A stretch of DNA of 61,877 nucleotides from Streptomyces olivaceoviridis (GCF_014650115.1 NZ_BMUI01000036.1:1-61877); one strand, 5' to 3'; shown: positions 49,783 to 59,370, numbered from the stretch's first letter. The notes: generated from the sequence alone by a model not told the origin. Numbers and translations: made by a program.

Positions 49783-50079
49783 GTGACCGACCCGGACCGC
49801 TTCAAGCGGGTCGACGCCCTAGTGGACGACGTCCTGCCGCCGCCAGCTGTGCGCGCGAAACTGCGCCTCGCGGCTGGCCTCACGCAGCAGGAGGTCGCGG
49901 AAGCCGTGGGTGTGAAGCGCCTTGCCGTAGCCCGTTGGGAGCTGGGGCAGACTCACCCCCGACGTCCACACCGCGCTGTCTACATGCACCTGCTCAAACG
50001 GCTCGCCGAGCGGTATCCCGAAGCCGCGAAGCCGGATGAAGGCATGCCGACGCCGGTCTCCGAAGGGGGATCGGGATGA
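49783..50079 (+). CDS. Small XRE HTH protein resembling the N-terminus of telomere-associated Tap proteins
   Basis: 98 residues from GTG 49783 (AAAGG seven bases upstream). An XRE HTH (LRLAAGLTQQEVAEAVGVKR, LAVARWELGQTHPR) followed by YMHLLKRLAERYP. This order resembles the N-terminal part of Tap, which binds Streptomyces telomeres with the terminal protein. Here it stands alone, so it may instead be a simple plasmid regulator. Confidence 0.65.
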   Translation: MTDPDRFKRVDALVDDVLPPPAVRAKLRLAAGLTQQEVAEAVGVKRLAVARWELGQTHPRRPHRAVYMHLLKRLAERYPEAAKPDEGMPTPVSEGGSG

Positions 50080-51048
50080 CCTAGTGGCCATCGGCCGCGC
50101 GCGCCAAGAAGCGGACTTACCACCCGCTGGCCTCGCGCGGCCCGTCTACCGACCGGACTAACCACCCGCGTCGGCCGCTCAGGTCCCGGTTACCGCCGGT
50201 CCTGAGCTGCGGCTCGTCGAGCCGCTCTACCCAAATCGGCCCCTTACCAGGGCCACTGCACAACCCAGCCGCTTACCACGGCCACCACAGCCGAGGCAGC
50301 ACCAGCTGCGCTCACCGAACCGGCCCCGGTGCCAATGCCGTTCGCGGGCCCCCACCACAGGGGCTTCGCGATTCGGCACCGCCGAGAAGAGAGGAGAAAT
50401 CTCCCCCCGCCCGATCGGTGTACGCCCGCTTCTCACGAAGGGGGCGTACCCAACCCATCCGTACATCTGGTTCGGCCGAGCCCGAGGGCTCTGGTCCGTC
50501 CAGCTATATGGAGAGCAGGTCTTTCTCATAGTGCCTGAGAGTGGTGTCCCCTGTCAGCTTGACCCTGTCCGTTTCACCCCGGTTCGGCCGTCGCGATCTT
50601 CACGTGTGACGGGATTGGCGCACGGTTCACCCGCCTTTGCGTGGTTCGTACCGGAAGTTGATTTTCCGGTAGGAAGCTACAAGCGCGGTGCTTTCGGAGC
50701 GGTCCCGCCGGGCTCGGTCGCGGAGCCGGCCGCCCGGCTCGTCCACCCGCTCCCCGGGTTCATCAACAACTCCGTCGACGGCGGTGTCCGCGAGGGGGCC
50801 GTCCCGTGTGGCGGAACGGGTTCCAAGATTTCTGCCCGCGGTGCGGGAGCGTGGGGGGTGATCCGGGCTGGGCGGGCTCTGTCCACAGGCCGCCCGGTGC
50901 AGGGTCGGCGGATAGATCACGAAGCACGCGTTCTGCCTGCTGGGGGAGGTGTCCGCTTTGGCGTGTACACCAGCCCGATGGCGACACAGACGACGTTGGG
51001 ATGTTCGGCACTTGCGGTGTCCACCGCTCCTGTCGGGGCGGTGGGCCG
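50080..51048. other. Gene-free region upstream of rep, candidate origin/control region
   Basis: About 970 bases with no supported gene. Iteron-like repeats: GGACTTACCACCCGC at 50113-50127 and GGACTAACCACCCGC at 50155-50169, 42 bases apart; CCTTACCAGGGCCAC at 50242-50256 and GCTTACCACGGCCAC at 50271-50285, 29 bases apart. A hairpin TACCGGAA / TTCCGGTA lies at 50648-50671. These may serve replication initiation or rep control. Confidence 0.5.
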
Positions 51049-52806
51049 ATGAGCGCCGTGGCGGCACCAGCCGCTGTGGACGCGACCGCGCCGGTTCGGC
51101 GGCAGCGGGTGCGGGTGCCGATGCGCCTGGTGTCGTCGGCGGCGTACGCCGATGTCGCGCTGTCGGTGTACGTGAAGGTGAAGGCGCTCGGGCTGCGGCC
51201 GGAGGGGTGTCAGGCGAAGTCGTCAACGATCGCCTCGTATCTGGGGCTGTCGACGGCGTCGGTGGAGCGGGGGATGACGCAGCTGCGCCGTCCGGGGCCG
51301 GACGGCGTGGTGGAGCTGGTCTCGGATCGTCGGACACTGCCGGGTGGCACGGGTACGTCGGCGCTGCGGACGGTGCGGGCGATGACTCGCACGGAGGCGT
51401 TCGTGTGGCTGCCGGTGGCGGCCGCGGAGGACCTCACGCCCCGGCAGCTGCGCGCGTTCGCGTTGATCGCCTACGCGCAGGCTCGGGGTATCGCACTGAC
51501 GGAGGCGGAGCTGGCGGCCGGCCTGCTCCACCACTCGGGCAAGAAGGCGGGTCAGCCGATCTCGGTGACGGCGGCGTCGGCGGTCGTGGACGCGGTGGAG
51601 GCAGCGCGCTGGGTGACGGTGCAGCGGCGTGCGGGGGCGCAGGGGCGTCACCGGTACATCGCGCACGACATCGCTCCCGAGGCCCGTACGGACGGTGGCT
51701 GCGCGGCGGTCGCTGAGGTTGCTGAGGCGGCTGTGACCAGCGGTTCTGAGGAGTCGGCTAGTTCCGAAGTTGGTGAGGGATCGGGTTCGCCGGTTGGTGA
51801 GGGATCCCTCGCGAATGAGGAATCACCTAAGACTGACTCACCGGATGACGAACGCGCGTTCCTCTCATCCGCCGTAGGCGAGGTACCGGTAGTTGAGGGC
51901 GCTGGGGCTGTGGAAAACCCGGCTGACACTGCTGCGCGTACGCAGGCCGGCGGTGGTCTCGCGCTTCGCGCGGGTGGAAACAGCCAGCCCTCCCCCTCGA
52001 AGCCGGAAACGGAAAAGCGCAGCAGCAGGGGCGGGGGGTCTGCGCGGTCGTCGTACGACGGACCGCAGTTGGCCATGAGCCCGCAAATCTACGCCGTGCT
52101 GGAGCCGGTGCACCAGCTGCTGGAGCGGGTGACCAGCGACTTCGTCGCCCGGCAGATCGCTCGTGAGGTGGGCCGCCAGCTGCGCGGGGGCACCGACGCC
52201 GAACGCCTGCAACACCGGCTTACCGCCCGGTTCGCCAAGGTGATGCTCTCGGAGATCCGAGACCCGGGCCGGTGGCTGCTGGGTGTGGCCCTGCCGCGCT
52301 GGGGCTGCGGCTACCAGGACTGCGAGGCCGGCGTGCTGTGGTCGACCGGCAAGGACTGCGAAGTGTGTGCCGAGATCGTCCAGGACAAGGCCGCGGCCCG
52401 GCGCCGTGCCCAGCGCATCGAGCAGGGCCTGTGCCCCGAGCACGGCACCCGTCCCGGCCCGGGCGGCCGCTGCGTCGACTGCGTGCTGGACGACGCAGCC
52501 CGTAACCCGGCCCCAGTCCCGGTCCCGGTGCAGTGCGAGGTGGAGGGTCCGCCGCGTGGTTCCTGCGGTGACTGCGGTGCCCGGATCGTCGTGATCGGCC
52601 GCGCCCTCGAGGACGGCCTGTGCAAGCTCTGCCGGGAGGAGGCCGCTGTGCTGGGCGCCGCCGTCGTGCCCGCGCAGACCGCCCCGGCGGGGCAGGAGAC
52701 CTGTTCCGGTCGGGACGGAGATGTGCCGTGCGGGCGGAAACCCCTGCCATCGCGCAGCGTCTGCGGGATCCACCGCGTCCAGGAGCTGGCTGGGGAGGTC
52801 GCCTGA
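51049..52806 (+). CDS. rep: Replication initiator-like winged-helix/zinc protein
   Basis: 585 residues from ATG 51049 (GGTGG five bases upstream). The N-terminal part is a pair of winged-helix-like units (SSTIASYLGLSTASVERGMT; a second around LTEAELAAGLLHHSGKKAG). A low-complexity acidic linker contains GEGSGSPVGEGS, coded by a tandem DNA repeat. The middle helical part is VLEPVHQLLERVTSDFVARQ. The C-terminal region has four zinc-binding clusters (CGYQDCEAG, CEVCAEIV, CGDCGARI, CKLCREEA). The following DciA-like gene makes a replication role likely, as in Streptomyces linear plasmids; this is inference. Confidence 0.7.
   Translation: MSAVAAPAAVDATAPVRRQRVRVPMRLVSSAAYADVALSVYVKVKALGLRPEGCQAKSSTIASYLGLSTASVERGMTQLRRPGPDGVVELVSDRRTLPGGTGTSALRTVRAMTRTEAFVWLPVAAAEDLTPRQLRAFALIAYAQARGIALTEAELAAGLLHHSGKKAGQPISVTAASAVVDAVEAARWVTVQRRAGAQGRHRYIAHDIAPEARTDGGCAAVAEVAEAAVTSGSEESASSEVGEGSGSPVGEGSLANEESPKTDSPDDERAFLSSAVGEVPVVEGAGAVENPADTAARTQAGGGLALRAGGNSQPSPSKPETEKRSSRGGGSARSSYDGPQLAMSPQIYAVLEPVHQLLERVTSDFVARQIAREVGRQLRGGTDAERLQHRLTARFAKVMLSEIRDPGRWLLGVALPRWGCGYQDCEAGVLWSTGKDCEVCAEIVQDKAAARRRAQRIEQGLCPEHGTRPGPGGRCVDCVLDDAARNPAPVPVPVQCEVEGPPRGSCGDCGARIVVIGRALEDGLCKLCREEAAVLGAAVVPAQTAPAGQETCSGRDGDVPCGRKPLPSRSVCGIHRVQELAGEVA
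51769..51806. repeat. Tandem 14-bp repeat inside rep
   Basis: GTTGGTGAGGGATC occurs at 51769-51782 and 51793-51806, 24 bases apart, with a following palindrome GAGGGATCCCTC. It codes the acidic linker. Iterons inside rep genes are known from Streptomyces linear plasmids. Confidence 0.5.
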
Positions 52807-53591
52807 TGACCGAGAACCCGCAGCTCAGTGCCGTCGACCTGGCCCGCGTCGCACTGCGCGCCGCCAAGGTGGCGGCGCAGAAGAACGGCGCCGGCCGCAC
52901 GGCGCAGCCCAAGCCGCGCACGACCCGGGTGACCCGGCGCGACGGGCGCGAGCCGATGGGGCTCGGTGCCGCGATCGGCGCGCTGGTCACCGAGCAGGCA
53001 TGGGAGCTCCCGGCCGCCGGCGCGACGCTGCGCGAGCGGTGGGAAGCCATCGCCCCCGAGCTCGCCAGACACGTCGCCGCGGTCGGATACGACGCCGACT
53101 CTGGCCGGCTCACCGTCTGCCCGGAGTCGTCAGCCTGGGCAACGAAGGCCCGCCTGGAGCAGACCCGGATCATCGCGGCCGCCAACGAGTCGGCCGGCCG
53201 CACGGTCGTCCGCGCCCTGCGGATCCTCGCGCCCGGCACGGTCCTGGTGTCCGGCCCGGCCGGCGCCGACTTGCAGCCCGTCGGGGTGTCTGCCGGGCCG
53301 GTGCGCACCCGGGAGACCGCCTCGCCTGGCTACCACCGGGCGCTCGCCGCGCACCGGGAGGCGGCCCGGCCCTCCCGTGTGGACCCGGCCATCGCGGAGG
53401 CGGTGGAACGGCAGACCAGGGCGATGCGGGAGCTGTCCCGGCGCGCGTTCCCCGAGCCCGACGTCGTCCCGGATGACGAGCCGGCCCCGATCGAGCAGGT
53501 TCGCCTTCAGCGTCGCCGCCAGGCCGCGGTGACCGAGGCCGCCGCGCTGCCCCACAAGAACGCGCCTGAGTCGTTGGGTAGAACGGCATGA
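52806..53591 (+). CDS. DciA/DUF721-like helicase-loader protein
   Basis: 261 residues. The ATG overlaps the rep stop by one base (TGATG). A DUF721/DciA core is visible: LRERWEAIAPELARHVAAVG, YDADSGRLTVCPESSAWATK, ARLEQTRIIAAANE and RTVVRALRIL. The N- and C-terminal tails are basic and disordered. DciA loads the replicative helicase in many bacteria, so a plasmid copy next to rep suggests that the replicon brings its own loader. Confidence 0.75.
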   Translation: MTENPQLSAVDLARVALRAAKVAAQKNGAGRTAQPKPRTTRVTRRDGREPMGLGAAIGALVTEQAWELPAAGATLRERWEAIAPELARHVAAVGYDADSGRLTVCPESSAWATKARLEQTRIIAAANESAGRTVVRALRILAPGTVLVSGPAGADLQPVGVSAGPVRTRETASPGYHRALAAHREAARPSRVDPAIAEAVERQTRAMRELSRRAFPEPDVVPDDEPAPIEQVRLQRRRQAAVTEAAALPHKNAPESLGRTA

Positions 53592-53763
53592 CCAGCAGAA
53601 CGGAGACGGACGTACGGGACCGGCGGCCCTCTGGCTGGTGAACGCCCGTGGTGACACGATGAGTTGGCACGATCGGCGAGACGCGACGGGAGCATTTGTG
53701 CAGGCTGACAGGCGGCGGATCCAGACGGCGGTGCTGAGTACTGCGGAGTCGGAGGAGCCACTG

Positions 53764-55311
53764 ATGCTGCCGATGGAGGCCATCGAGTTGGACGTGTTCC
53801 GCCACCGCTACGAGGGCGAGACCTTCTGGTGCGGGACTTTGCTCGGTGGCTGCGGTGGTCAGTTGACCACGAAGTTGTACACGGACCGTGCCTGTCATTT
53901 CGCCCATCACCCGGATCCGGACGGACTGCCGCACGCGTGCGGGCGCCGCGCCCGCGGCGTGAACAGCGCGGATCACCTGTACGTGCGGTCGGCGGCCGCG
54001 GCCTGGCTCGCCGGCCACGGCGAGCAGGCGAGCTTCGAGTACAGCGGCTCGGCCGGGGCGCCGCTCGGCTCCGTCGTCGACATCCGCTGGCCGCGCGGCG
54101 CGCTGCGGGTGCACCTGGACCAGGCGGTGGCGCCGGTGTGGGACGACGGCCTGGAGCCGGTGCTCGGCCTGGGCGTCCCGGTCGACCGGGACACGCTGAT
54201 CCGGCGTTGGTACGTGCACCGGATCCGCCTGGACAGCGAGGGCACGAGCAGGCGGGTGCGGATCGGTACCGAGGCCTTCGCGCGGCCCACCGAGTGGTTC
54301 GCCTTGGAGGAGTGCGAGGTGACGGAGCGCGGGCTGTCGACGCCGGCGGTCCAGCGGATCATCCAGGCCCGCAGCGCGGCGGCGCCCGTGAAGTGGACGC
54401 CGGGGCAGAACACGGACACGGCACAGGACACCCGGGCGCGGGAGCTGCTGCGCAAGCTGCTCTACGCCCGCCGGACCAGGTCCATCGCCCTGGCGGATTC
54501 GGTGTGCCGCGAGATACCGGAACTCGCCGACGTGAGCCCGCGGCTGCAGGAGCAGCTGGATGCCGCCCTGCGCTCCGGCCTCCTCTGGATCGCAAAGGAA
54601 ACCGAGGCCCGCAGGGAGCTGTTCGCTCGCCTGGAACAGGCGGTGGCTGAGAAGCGGGCCGGGAAGGTCAAGAGGCTGTTGCGGCATGCTAAGACCGCCG
54701 CCAAAGACGCCTGTTCCGATGAGGAGAGCCGCGTGATCGACGCGGCTGACGGCTGCCTCACCGCCATCGCGGCGGCCAGGAGCAAGCGCCTGAACACCCT
54801 CCTCGACGACCTTGACCAACTTCCCCCCGACCCGGACCCGGACGTACTGCGGATCAAGGTCCGTGAGCTGCTTCGGGCAGCGAGCGAGGCCGGCAGTATC
54901 GGGCCGCATCGTCAGGCAAAGGTCGAGGCCTGGAAGGAGCGGGTACGTCACACCGCAGGCCCTCTCCAGCCCGGACGAGAGAAGCGGCTTCCGCAGCTCC
55001 ATCGGCAAGTTACCCGGAAGAGGTGGCTGGAGAGGCGCTGCCCGCGCTGCGGGGCGAACAGCGGCCAGCAATGCGCCGTCGAGACCATGCCCGGTGAGAT
55101 GCGGCGGGTGCCGCACGACGAACGGCTGAAGCCGATCATCGACGAACGCAGGGAACAGCAAAGGTTGCGGCGGCCGTGGCGGGTGTACGAGGTGACCTGC
55201 CCCGACTGCGGCCAGGAACCCGAGCAGCGGTGCACCACGTTGGGCGGCCCGCACCGCTCACGGGTCGAACTGGCCAAGGAATACACCCGATTGAAGAAGG
55301 CTCACTCGTAG
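53764..55311 (+). CDS. Zinc-finger protein with CoiA-like N-terminus
   Basis: 515 residues from ATG 53764, with AGGAG eight bases upstream (ATG 53659 and GTG 53638 are alternatives). The N-terminal part follows the CoiA layout: FWCGTLLGGCGGQL, CHFAHHPDPDGLPHAC, SADHLYVRSAAAAWLAGHG and SVVDIRWPRGALRVHLDQ, although the usual Glu-x-Gln reads His-Leu-Asp-Gln. A long charged helical middle follows, then two C-terminal zinc fingers (CPRCGANSGQQC; CPDCGQEPEQRC). Co-directional with the replication genes. It could act on plasmid DNA ends. Confidence 0.6.
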   Translation: MLPMEAIELDVFRHRYEGETFWCGTLLGGCGGQLTTKLYTDRACHFAHHPDPDGLPHACGRRARGVNSADHLYVRSAAAAWLAGHGEQASFEYSGSAGAPLGSVVDIRWPRGALRVHLDQAVAPVWDDGLEPVLGLGVPVDRDTLIRRWYVHRIRLDSEGTSRRVRIGTEAFARPTEWFALEECEVTERGLSTPAVQRIIQARSAAAPVKWTPGQNTDTAQDTRARELLRKLLYARRTRSIALADSVCREIPELADVSPRLQEQLDAALRSGLLWIAKETEARRELFARLEQAVAEKRAGKVKRLLRHAKTAAKDACSDEESRVIDAADGCLTAIAAARSKRLNTLLDDLDQLPPDPDPDVLRIKVRELLRAASEAGSIGPHRQAKVEAWKERVRHTAGPLQPGREKRLPQLHRQVTRKRWLERRCPRCGANSGQQCAVETMPGEMRRVPHDERLKPIIDERREQQRLRRPWRVYEVTCPDCGQEPEQRCTTLGGPHRSRVELAKEYTRLKKAHS

Positions 55312-55423
55312 CCAAGCCGGATGCCGAGTGCGCTCTGCCCGCCGGATCCCACCAGGCGCGGCGGGACATCCTCAACCGTCACATCGAGGGCCGCGGCCGC
55401 CGACGCCGGTAGACGGCTCGCCG

Positions 55424-55630
55424 TCAGGCCGCGGGCGGCTGGCTGGAGGGCGTGGCCTTATCGGCGGGCTGGTCCAGCTGCTGCTGGCGGCGCCGCTGCT
55501 CGTTGCGGTGCTGTTCGACGCGCTGGGTGAACACCTTCAGCGCCTCGCCCTCGTGGCCGTTCCCGTACTCGCTGTACGGGCCGATGCCGAGCCGGACGGC
55601 GTTGGCCTCCTCCTCGATGGCGTCGGCGGT
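55424..55630 (-). pseudogene. Truncated copy of the DUF4231 gene 3' end
   Basis: About 207 bases matching the last ~65 codons of the gene at 57120-58085 (EEEANAVRLGIGPYSEYG, then ALKVFTQRVEQHRNEQRRRQ and LDQPADKATPSSQP). The match breaks sharply at about 55630, so only the C-terminal tail survives. It shows a duplication and loss event in this region. Confidence 0.8.
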
Positions 55631-55877
55631 CCCGCAGACGGCTCCGCTGGGCAGGACCGCGTGTGGAGAGGAGCGCTCGAGGCGTCACCGAGGCGACCGC
55701 CCGGCGTGATCGGAGGCCGCTGTCGTGAAGTCGTCGCCGAGCCGCCGCGCGCACGGGAGACTGCGCGGGCAGGGCAGGCCGCCCGTATGAGGATGGGAGG
55801 GCGTCACTTGGTTCGGTGGTGCCGTCAGCCGACTGCTGCCCATCAACGCCTCCTCCCAGGACGGTCTCCGCAGAGAC

Positions 55878-56534
55878 CTACACAGTCAGTTGCGTCGCCT
55901 GGGGTGGGACGTTCGTTGCGGAACTCGCCAGGCGGCCTGGCCCCTTCGCCCCAGCCGCCATGGCTGCCCGAGCGCGATATGCGTCGATCGCGCGTTCCAG
56001 ACAGGCCGCTGTGAACCCGGGCAAGGGGCTGCCGGTCCAACCTCCGTAGCGGGCCTTGATCTTTCCTCTGTTGGGTCGGGTAACTCCCACCTCGCGCAGC
56101 AGCGCGCACAGATCGGGTCCGATGGTATTCGGGTGGTGTGCCAGCGCAACGGCCAGATCCCGTGATGCCATCTCCTGCTCCGGCGTAGCGGCGACCACCG
56201 CATACGCCCGCGCAAGGAGAACAGGAACCTCTTGGTCATCTGGGGCACAGTACTGCTGAGCTACGCCTCGCGCCGGGTTGCTGGCCGTGCTTTCAGCAAC
56301 CTCTGACTGAGAGGCGCGAACGAGCCCTGCGGGGGGTGAGGCAGTATCCATCGCTGCAAGAAGGCCACTCAGCTCACGCCAGGAGATGCCCGCGCTCAGT
56401 GCCTTCCCCACAAGAGCGCCGACTCTTTGGCCCGACTCTTGCGCCTGAGCCCAGATTTTGCGTGCCGAGCTCGACAGCTCGTTGTGCTCTTTGACGCAGC
56501 GCGCCAGCTCGGCCATATGACTGGTGTGTTCCAT
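55878..56534 (-). CDS. Hypothetical protein
   Basis: 218 residues from ATG 56534. Helical, with an HTH-like stretch near the N-terminus (GALVGKALSAGISWRELSGL) and another near the middle (ASRDLAVALAHHPNTIGPDL, CALLREVGVTRPNRGKI). It may bind DNA. No family recognised. Confidence 0.5.
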   Translation of the reverse strand: MEHTSHMAELARCVKEHNELSSSARKIWAQAQESGQRVGALVGKALSAGISWRELSGLLAAMDTASPPAGLVRASQSEVAESTASNPARGVAQQYCAPDDQEVPVLLARAYAVVAATPEQEMASRDLAVALAHHPNTIGPDLCALLREVGVTRPNRGKIKARYGGWTGSPLPGFTAACLERAIDAYRARAAMAAGAKGPGRLASSATNVPPQATQLTV

Positions 56535-57119
56535 GACTACAGAACGGTCCTGGTACCACCGAAGATGCGGGGAATGACGTGGCCAAGCTGGCCGGGCGGT
56601 TCCTCGCCCCCGACGAGACCCTTGCCCCTGACCCGGAGCCCGTGGCGTCGGAGGCGTTCACCGTGCCCGCACCCTGCCACGGGGTTCGAGGCCGTGCCAG
56701 CGGGGCGCCGAGCGGGGTAACTACGGCCTGCCTAGTAACAGTCCGGAAGCTAAGGAGAGGTACACCCCTCACCTGCGGCTCTATGTCATGAGCCCGGCCA
56801 GGGCCCGCCAGTGGATCGCCGCGAACATCGGGCCGCGCGGTGGACGTGATTACCGGCTGTGCAAGGCATGCCGACCGAGCGAGCCGTGACGGTGACCTGC
56901 CGGTTTGACCGGGCGTCTCACCGTGGTCGCCATCGTTGCGCGGGCGGTGGTGGCGAAGGCGCGGCCCGAGGACTTACAGCACATACTTCCCGGCCTGGAT
57001 CAGGTCCTGGCCGCGCTGGCCCTGTTCCTCCCGTGGGGGCGCGGGCGCGTGGCCCGGCCGGTGCGCCGCCGGTGCCCGTGCGGTCCGAGCGCAGAGGAGG
57101 CCGCGGTGACGGCCGGGGG
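56535..57119. other. Interval with decayed coding sequence
   Basis: Plus-strand frames such as 56579-56791 and a 33-codon frame beginning MSPARARQWIAANIGPRGG (ending CKACRPSEP) look like remnants. None has a good ribosome site and a full domain. Confidence 0.4.
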
Positions 57120-58085
57120 TCAGGGCGCCGGCGGCTGGCTAAAGGGCGCGGCCTGGTCGGCGGGTTGGTCCAGCTGCTGCTGGCGGCGGCGCTGTTCGTT
57201 GCGGTGGTCCTCGACTCGCTGGGTGAACTTCTTCAGCGCCTCGTCCTCCTGGCCGGGCCCGTACTCGCTGTACGGGCCGATGCCGAGCCGGACGGCGTTG
57301 GCCTCCTCCTCGATGGCGTCGGCGGTCTGCTGGAGGAAGTAGCTGCGCTCACGGAACTTGTAGTAGCCGGTGAACATCGCGGCCACCGTGATGGCGAAGC
57401 TGATCGCGGTCAGGGTGACGCTCTGCCAGGTCAGCTCCTTGCCCGTGTCCAGGGCCGCGATGGTGGTCGTGGAGGCCGACCCGATCATGATGAGGGTCTG
57501 CAGCCGGTTGTGGATGCTGCGGTACCTGCGGCTATCCGCTTCGTACTGCTCAACCAGGGAAGCAACGTCTTCTCGGTACACGTTGCGGCGCAGCGTCAGC
57601 GACGGCGGGACCGCTGCGTTCATGATGCGCTCGGTCAGATGAAGGACTTCAAGGTCATCTTCCAGTTTGGCAAGGGGCTCCGGTTTCCGCAGCCGCGCAT
57701 CAACTACGACGCACGCGATACAGAGTCCGCTCACGCTGGCACAGAGGATGGCTGGCCCGAGAAGGAAAAGGAGGGAGGACCTCTGCCAGTTCCACACCGT
57801 CCAGCCGATGCCCACCACGAGGGCCAGGCCAGCAACCGAGATGGCCATCCGACGCTTGCGGACCGCTGAGCGGGCCCGAGCCAGCTTACGCTCAAGTCGC
57901 GCAGTGTCGATCTGCAATTGACCCCAATTGATCATCTGTTCCAGAGGGGTGCCGGTGACGTTCGCAGCGGGCTGGGCTTCAGCGTCAGCTTCGCCCTCTG
58001 CTGCTTCGCCCAGGTTTCGGACGACGTGCTCGTACGCGTCCCGGAGCCGACGAGGCGCGTCATCGTTGATGTCTCGTGATGCCAT
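57120..58085 (-). CDS. DUF4231/SLATT-like membrane protein
   Basis: 321 residues. An N-terminal charged helix (INWGQLQIDTARLERKLARA) is followed by two membrane segments (AISVAGLALVVGIGWTVW; LLFLLGPAILCASVSGLC). A long helix comes next, then a second pair (LQTLIMIGSASTTTIAAL; SVTLTAISFAITVAAMFTGY) leading to FRERSYFLQQTADAIEEEAN. The C-terminal region is a Gln/Arg-rich coiled coil. SLATT-type proteins are predicted pore-forming effectors of nucleotide-signal defence systems; no synthetase is adjacent. The 3' end exists again at 55424-55630. Confidence 0.75.
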   Translation of the reverse strand: MASRDINDDAPRRLRDAYEHVVRNLGEAAEGEADAEAQPAANVTGTPLEQMINWGQLQIDTARLERKLARARSAVRKRRMAISVAGLALVVGIGWTVWNWQRSSLLFLLGPAILCASVSGLCIACVVVDARLRKPEPLAKLEDDLEVLHLTERIMNAAVPPSLTLRRNVYREDVASLVEQYEADSRRYRSIHNRLQTLIMIGSASTTTIAALDTGKELTWQSVTLTAISFAITVAAMFTGYYKFRERSYFLQQTADAIEEEANAVRLGIGPYSEYGPGQEDEALKKFTQRVEDHRNEQRRRQQQLDQPADQAAPFSQPPAP

Positions 58086-58091
58086 GCCGGA

Positions 58092-58664
58092 TCAGCGGGC
58101 GAACGATTCGGTCAGGCTGATGCGGTAGCCGTCCTCTTCCATCAGCACGACGGTGACGCCGAACGGGTCGGGGGGGTCCAGCTCGATTGGGGTGAAGGAG
58201 AAGTCCACTGCGGCCTGGATCGGCGGCACCAGTTCGCCGCCGGGCTGCGGCGCGGGGGCCGGCCTCCAGTCGGGGGCGACCGACGCCCAGCCCTCGTGAC
58301 TGCGGGACAGGAGTTGCTCGGTGTAGGGGAACTGGTGCAGGACGTGCCCGCCGCGGGTGGCGAGCACCATGTTCAGGCACGGCGCCGGGCCCACGATCGG
58401 CAGCTCGCAGGCGGTGGCGACGTCGTGGGTCTCCCAGGCGAGGACGACCTCGTCCGCGCCGGCCGCCGCGGCGATGTTCGCGAGTTCCGCGATCCCGGCG
58501 AGCGCGTCCTGGCCGACCTTGAGCGGGCGGACCCAGATCAGCCCGACCAGTTCGCCGCGCACCAGTGGCATCATGAGCGGGCGCGGCACGACCCCCTCGC
58601 CCAGCGAGGCGGTGTACGTCTCCTTCGCGACGCCGACCAGTCCGTCCCACATTCGCGCTTCCAC
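58092..58664 (-). CDS. Hypothetical protein upstream of the DUF4231 gene
   Basis: 190 residues from GTG 58664 (GGAGGGGG upstream). An alpha/beta protein with VWRP-like VRGELVGLIWVRPLKVGQ, then AGADEVVLAWETHDVATA and a C-terminal VTVVLMEEDGYRISL. It ends six bases before the DUF4231 start, so both are probably one operon and it may be a partner of that membrane protein. No family recognised. Confidence 0.55.
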   Translation of the reverse strand: MEARMWDGLVGVAKETYTASLGEGVVPRPLMMPLVRGELVGLIWVRPLKVGQDALAGIAELANIAAAAGADEVVLAWETHDVATACELPIVGPAPCLNMVLATRGGHVLHQFPYTEQLLSRSHEGWASVAPDWRPAPAPQPGGELVPPIQAAVDFSFTPIELDPPDPFGVTVVLMEEDGYRISLTESFAR

Positions 58665-58792
58665 GGAAGCCCCCTCCGTCTGCCGTAACGATCACTGACG
58701 ACCCTGCCACGCAGGGTGATGTCGTGTCAGCGAGATGATCGGCCAGCCGAGCCGAACGAGAGGGCAAGCCAGCCATGACGCCCAAGGCCCCT

Positions 58793-59200
58793 TCACGGGC
58801 TAGTACTCGCATTCCGGTGCCTCGGGGCTGAAATACCGGCGGCCCGAGCCAAGTAGTCGAGTGCGGTGGCCAAGCGGAGGCGGCCCTCTTCCGACTCCTG
58901 GCCGATCCAGGTGGCCGCGTCGAGGTTGGCCGCGGCGTAGCCGATGAGGTGTCGTTGGTATCCGCCGCTGTGCTGCTCGGCGTGGCGCAGGATTGTCAGA
59001 AGTGCGGGGGCCGAGGGCCGGACCGGGATGGGCAGGCCAAGCTGTCGCACGTAAAGGTTGATCTCGTTGAGGATCTGGATGTCGTAAGCGAGTCCCTGGA
59101 ATGCCTCCTGGTCGGGCAATTCGCGGGTGCGGGCCAGGTGTGCGATGTCGGGGTCGGGCTGGGTGGAGGAGAGTGGGGTGGGGGTCGGGTTGGCTGGCAT
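58793..59200 (-). CDS. Hypothetical helical protein
   Basis: 135 residues from ATG 59200 (AGGAGA eight bases upstream). All-helical (AFQGLAYDIQILNEINLYVR; LLTILRHAEQHSGGYQRHL; RLATALDYLARAAGI). It lies 192 bases after module B, beyond a terminator-like hairpin, so it is probably separate from it. Function unknown. Confidence 0.55.
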   Translation of the reverse strand: MPANPTPTPLSSTQPDPDIAHLARTRELPDQEAFQGLAYDIQILNEINLYVRQLGLPIPVRPSAPALLTILRHAEQHSGGYQRHLIGYAAANLDAATWIGQESEEGRLRLATALDYLARAAGISAPRHRNASTSP

Positions 59201-59343
59201 GTGCCCGGTCTCCTGCTCGGGCCGCGCAGACCGGGCCGGCCGGTTCGACCCGGTATGCGCTGACGATGGGAAAGCCGCCGTGGCGACTCGGTGGTACGCG
59301 CCTGGGCGCGTGATATCCGTGGAGAGCGGCTTGGGTGAGTATG

Positions 59344-59370
59344 TCGGCAGCCGCAGGTGGCGGCTGCCGA
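59344..59370 (-). terminator. Stem-loop after module B
   Basis: TCGGCAGCCGC / GCGGCTGCCGA, perfect 11-bp arms with a 5-base loop, 22 bases past the module B nuclease stop. Confidence 0.7.

Noticed and set aside
55328..56014. Plus-strand frame with hydrophobic stretches (GLVQLLLAAPLLVAVLF)
   Set aside because: It is the complement of the truncated DUF4231 tail, which makes sense as protein on the minus strand.
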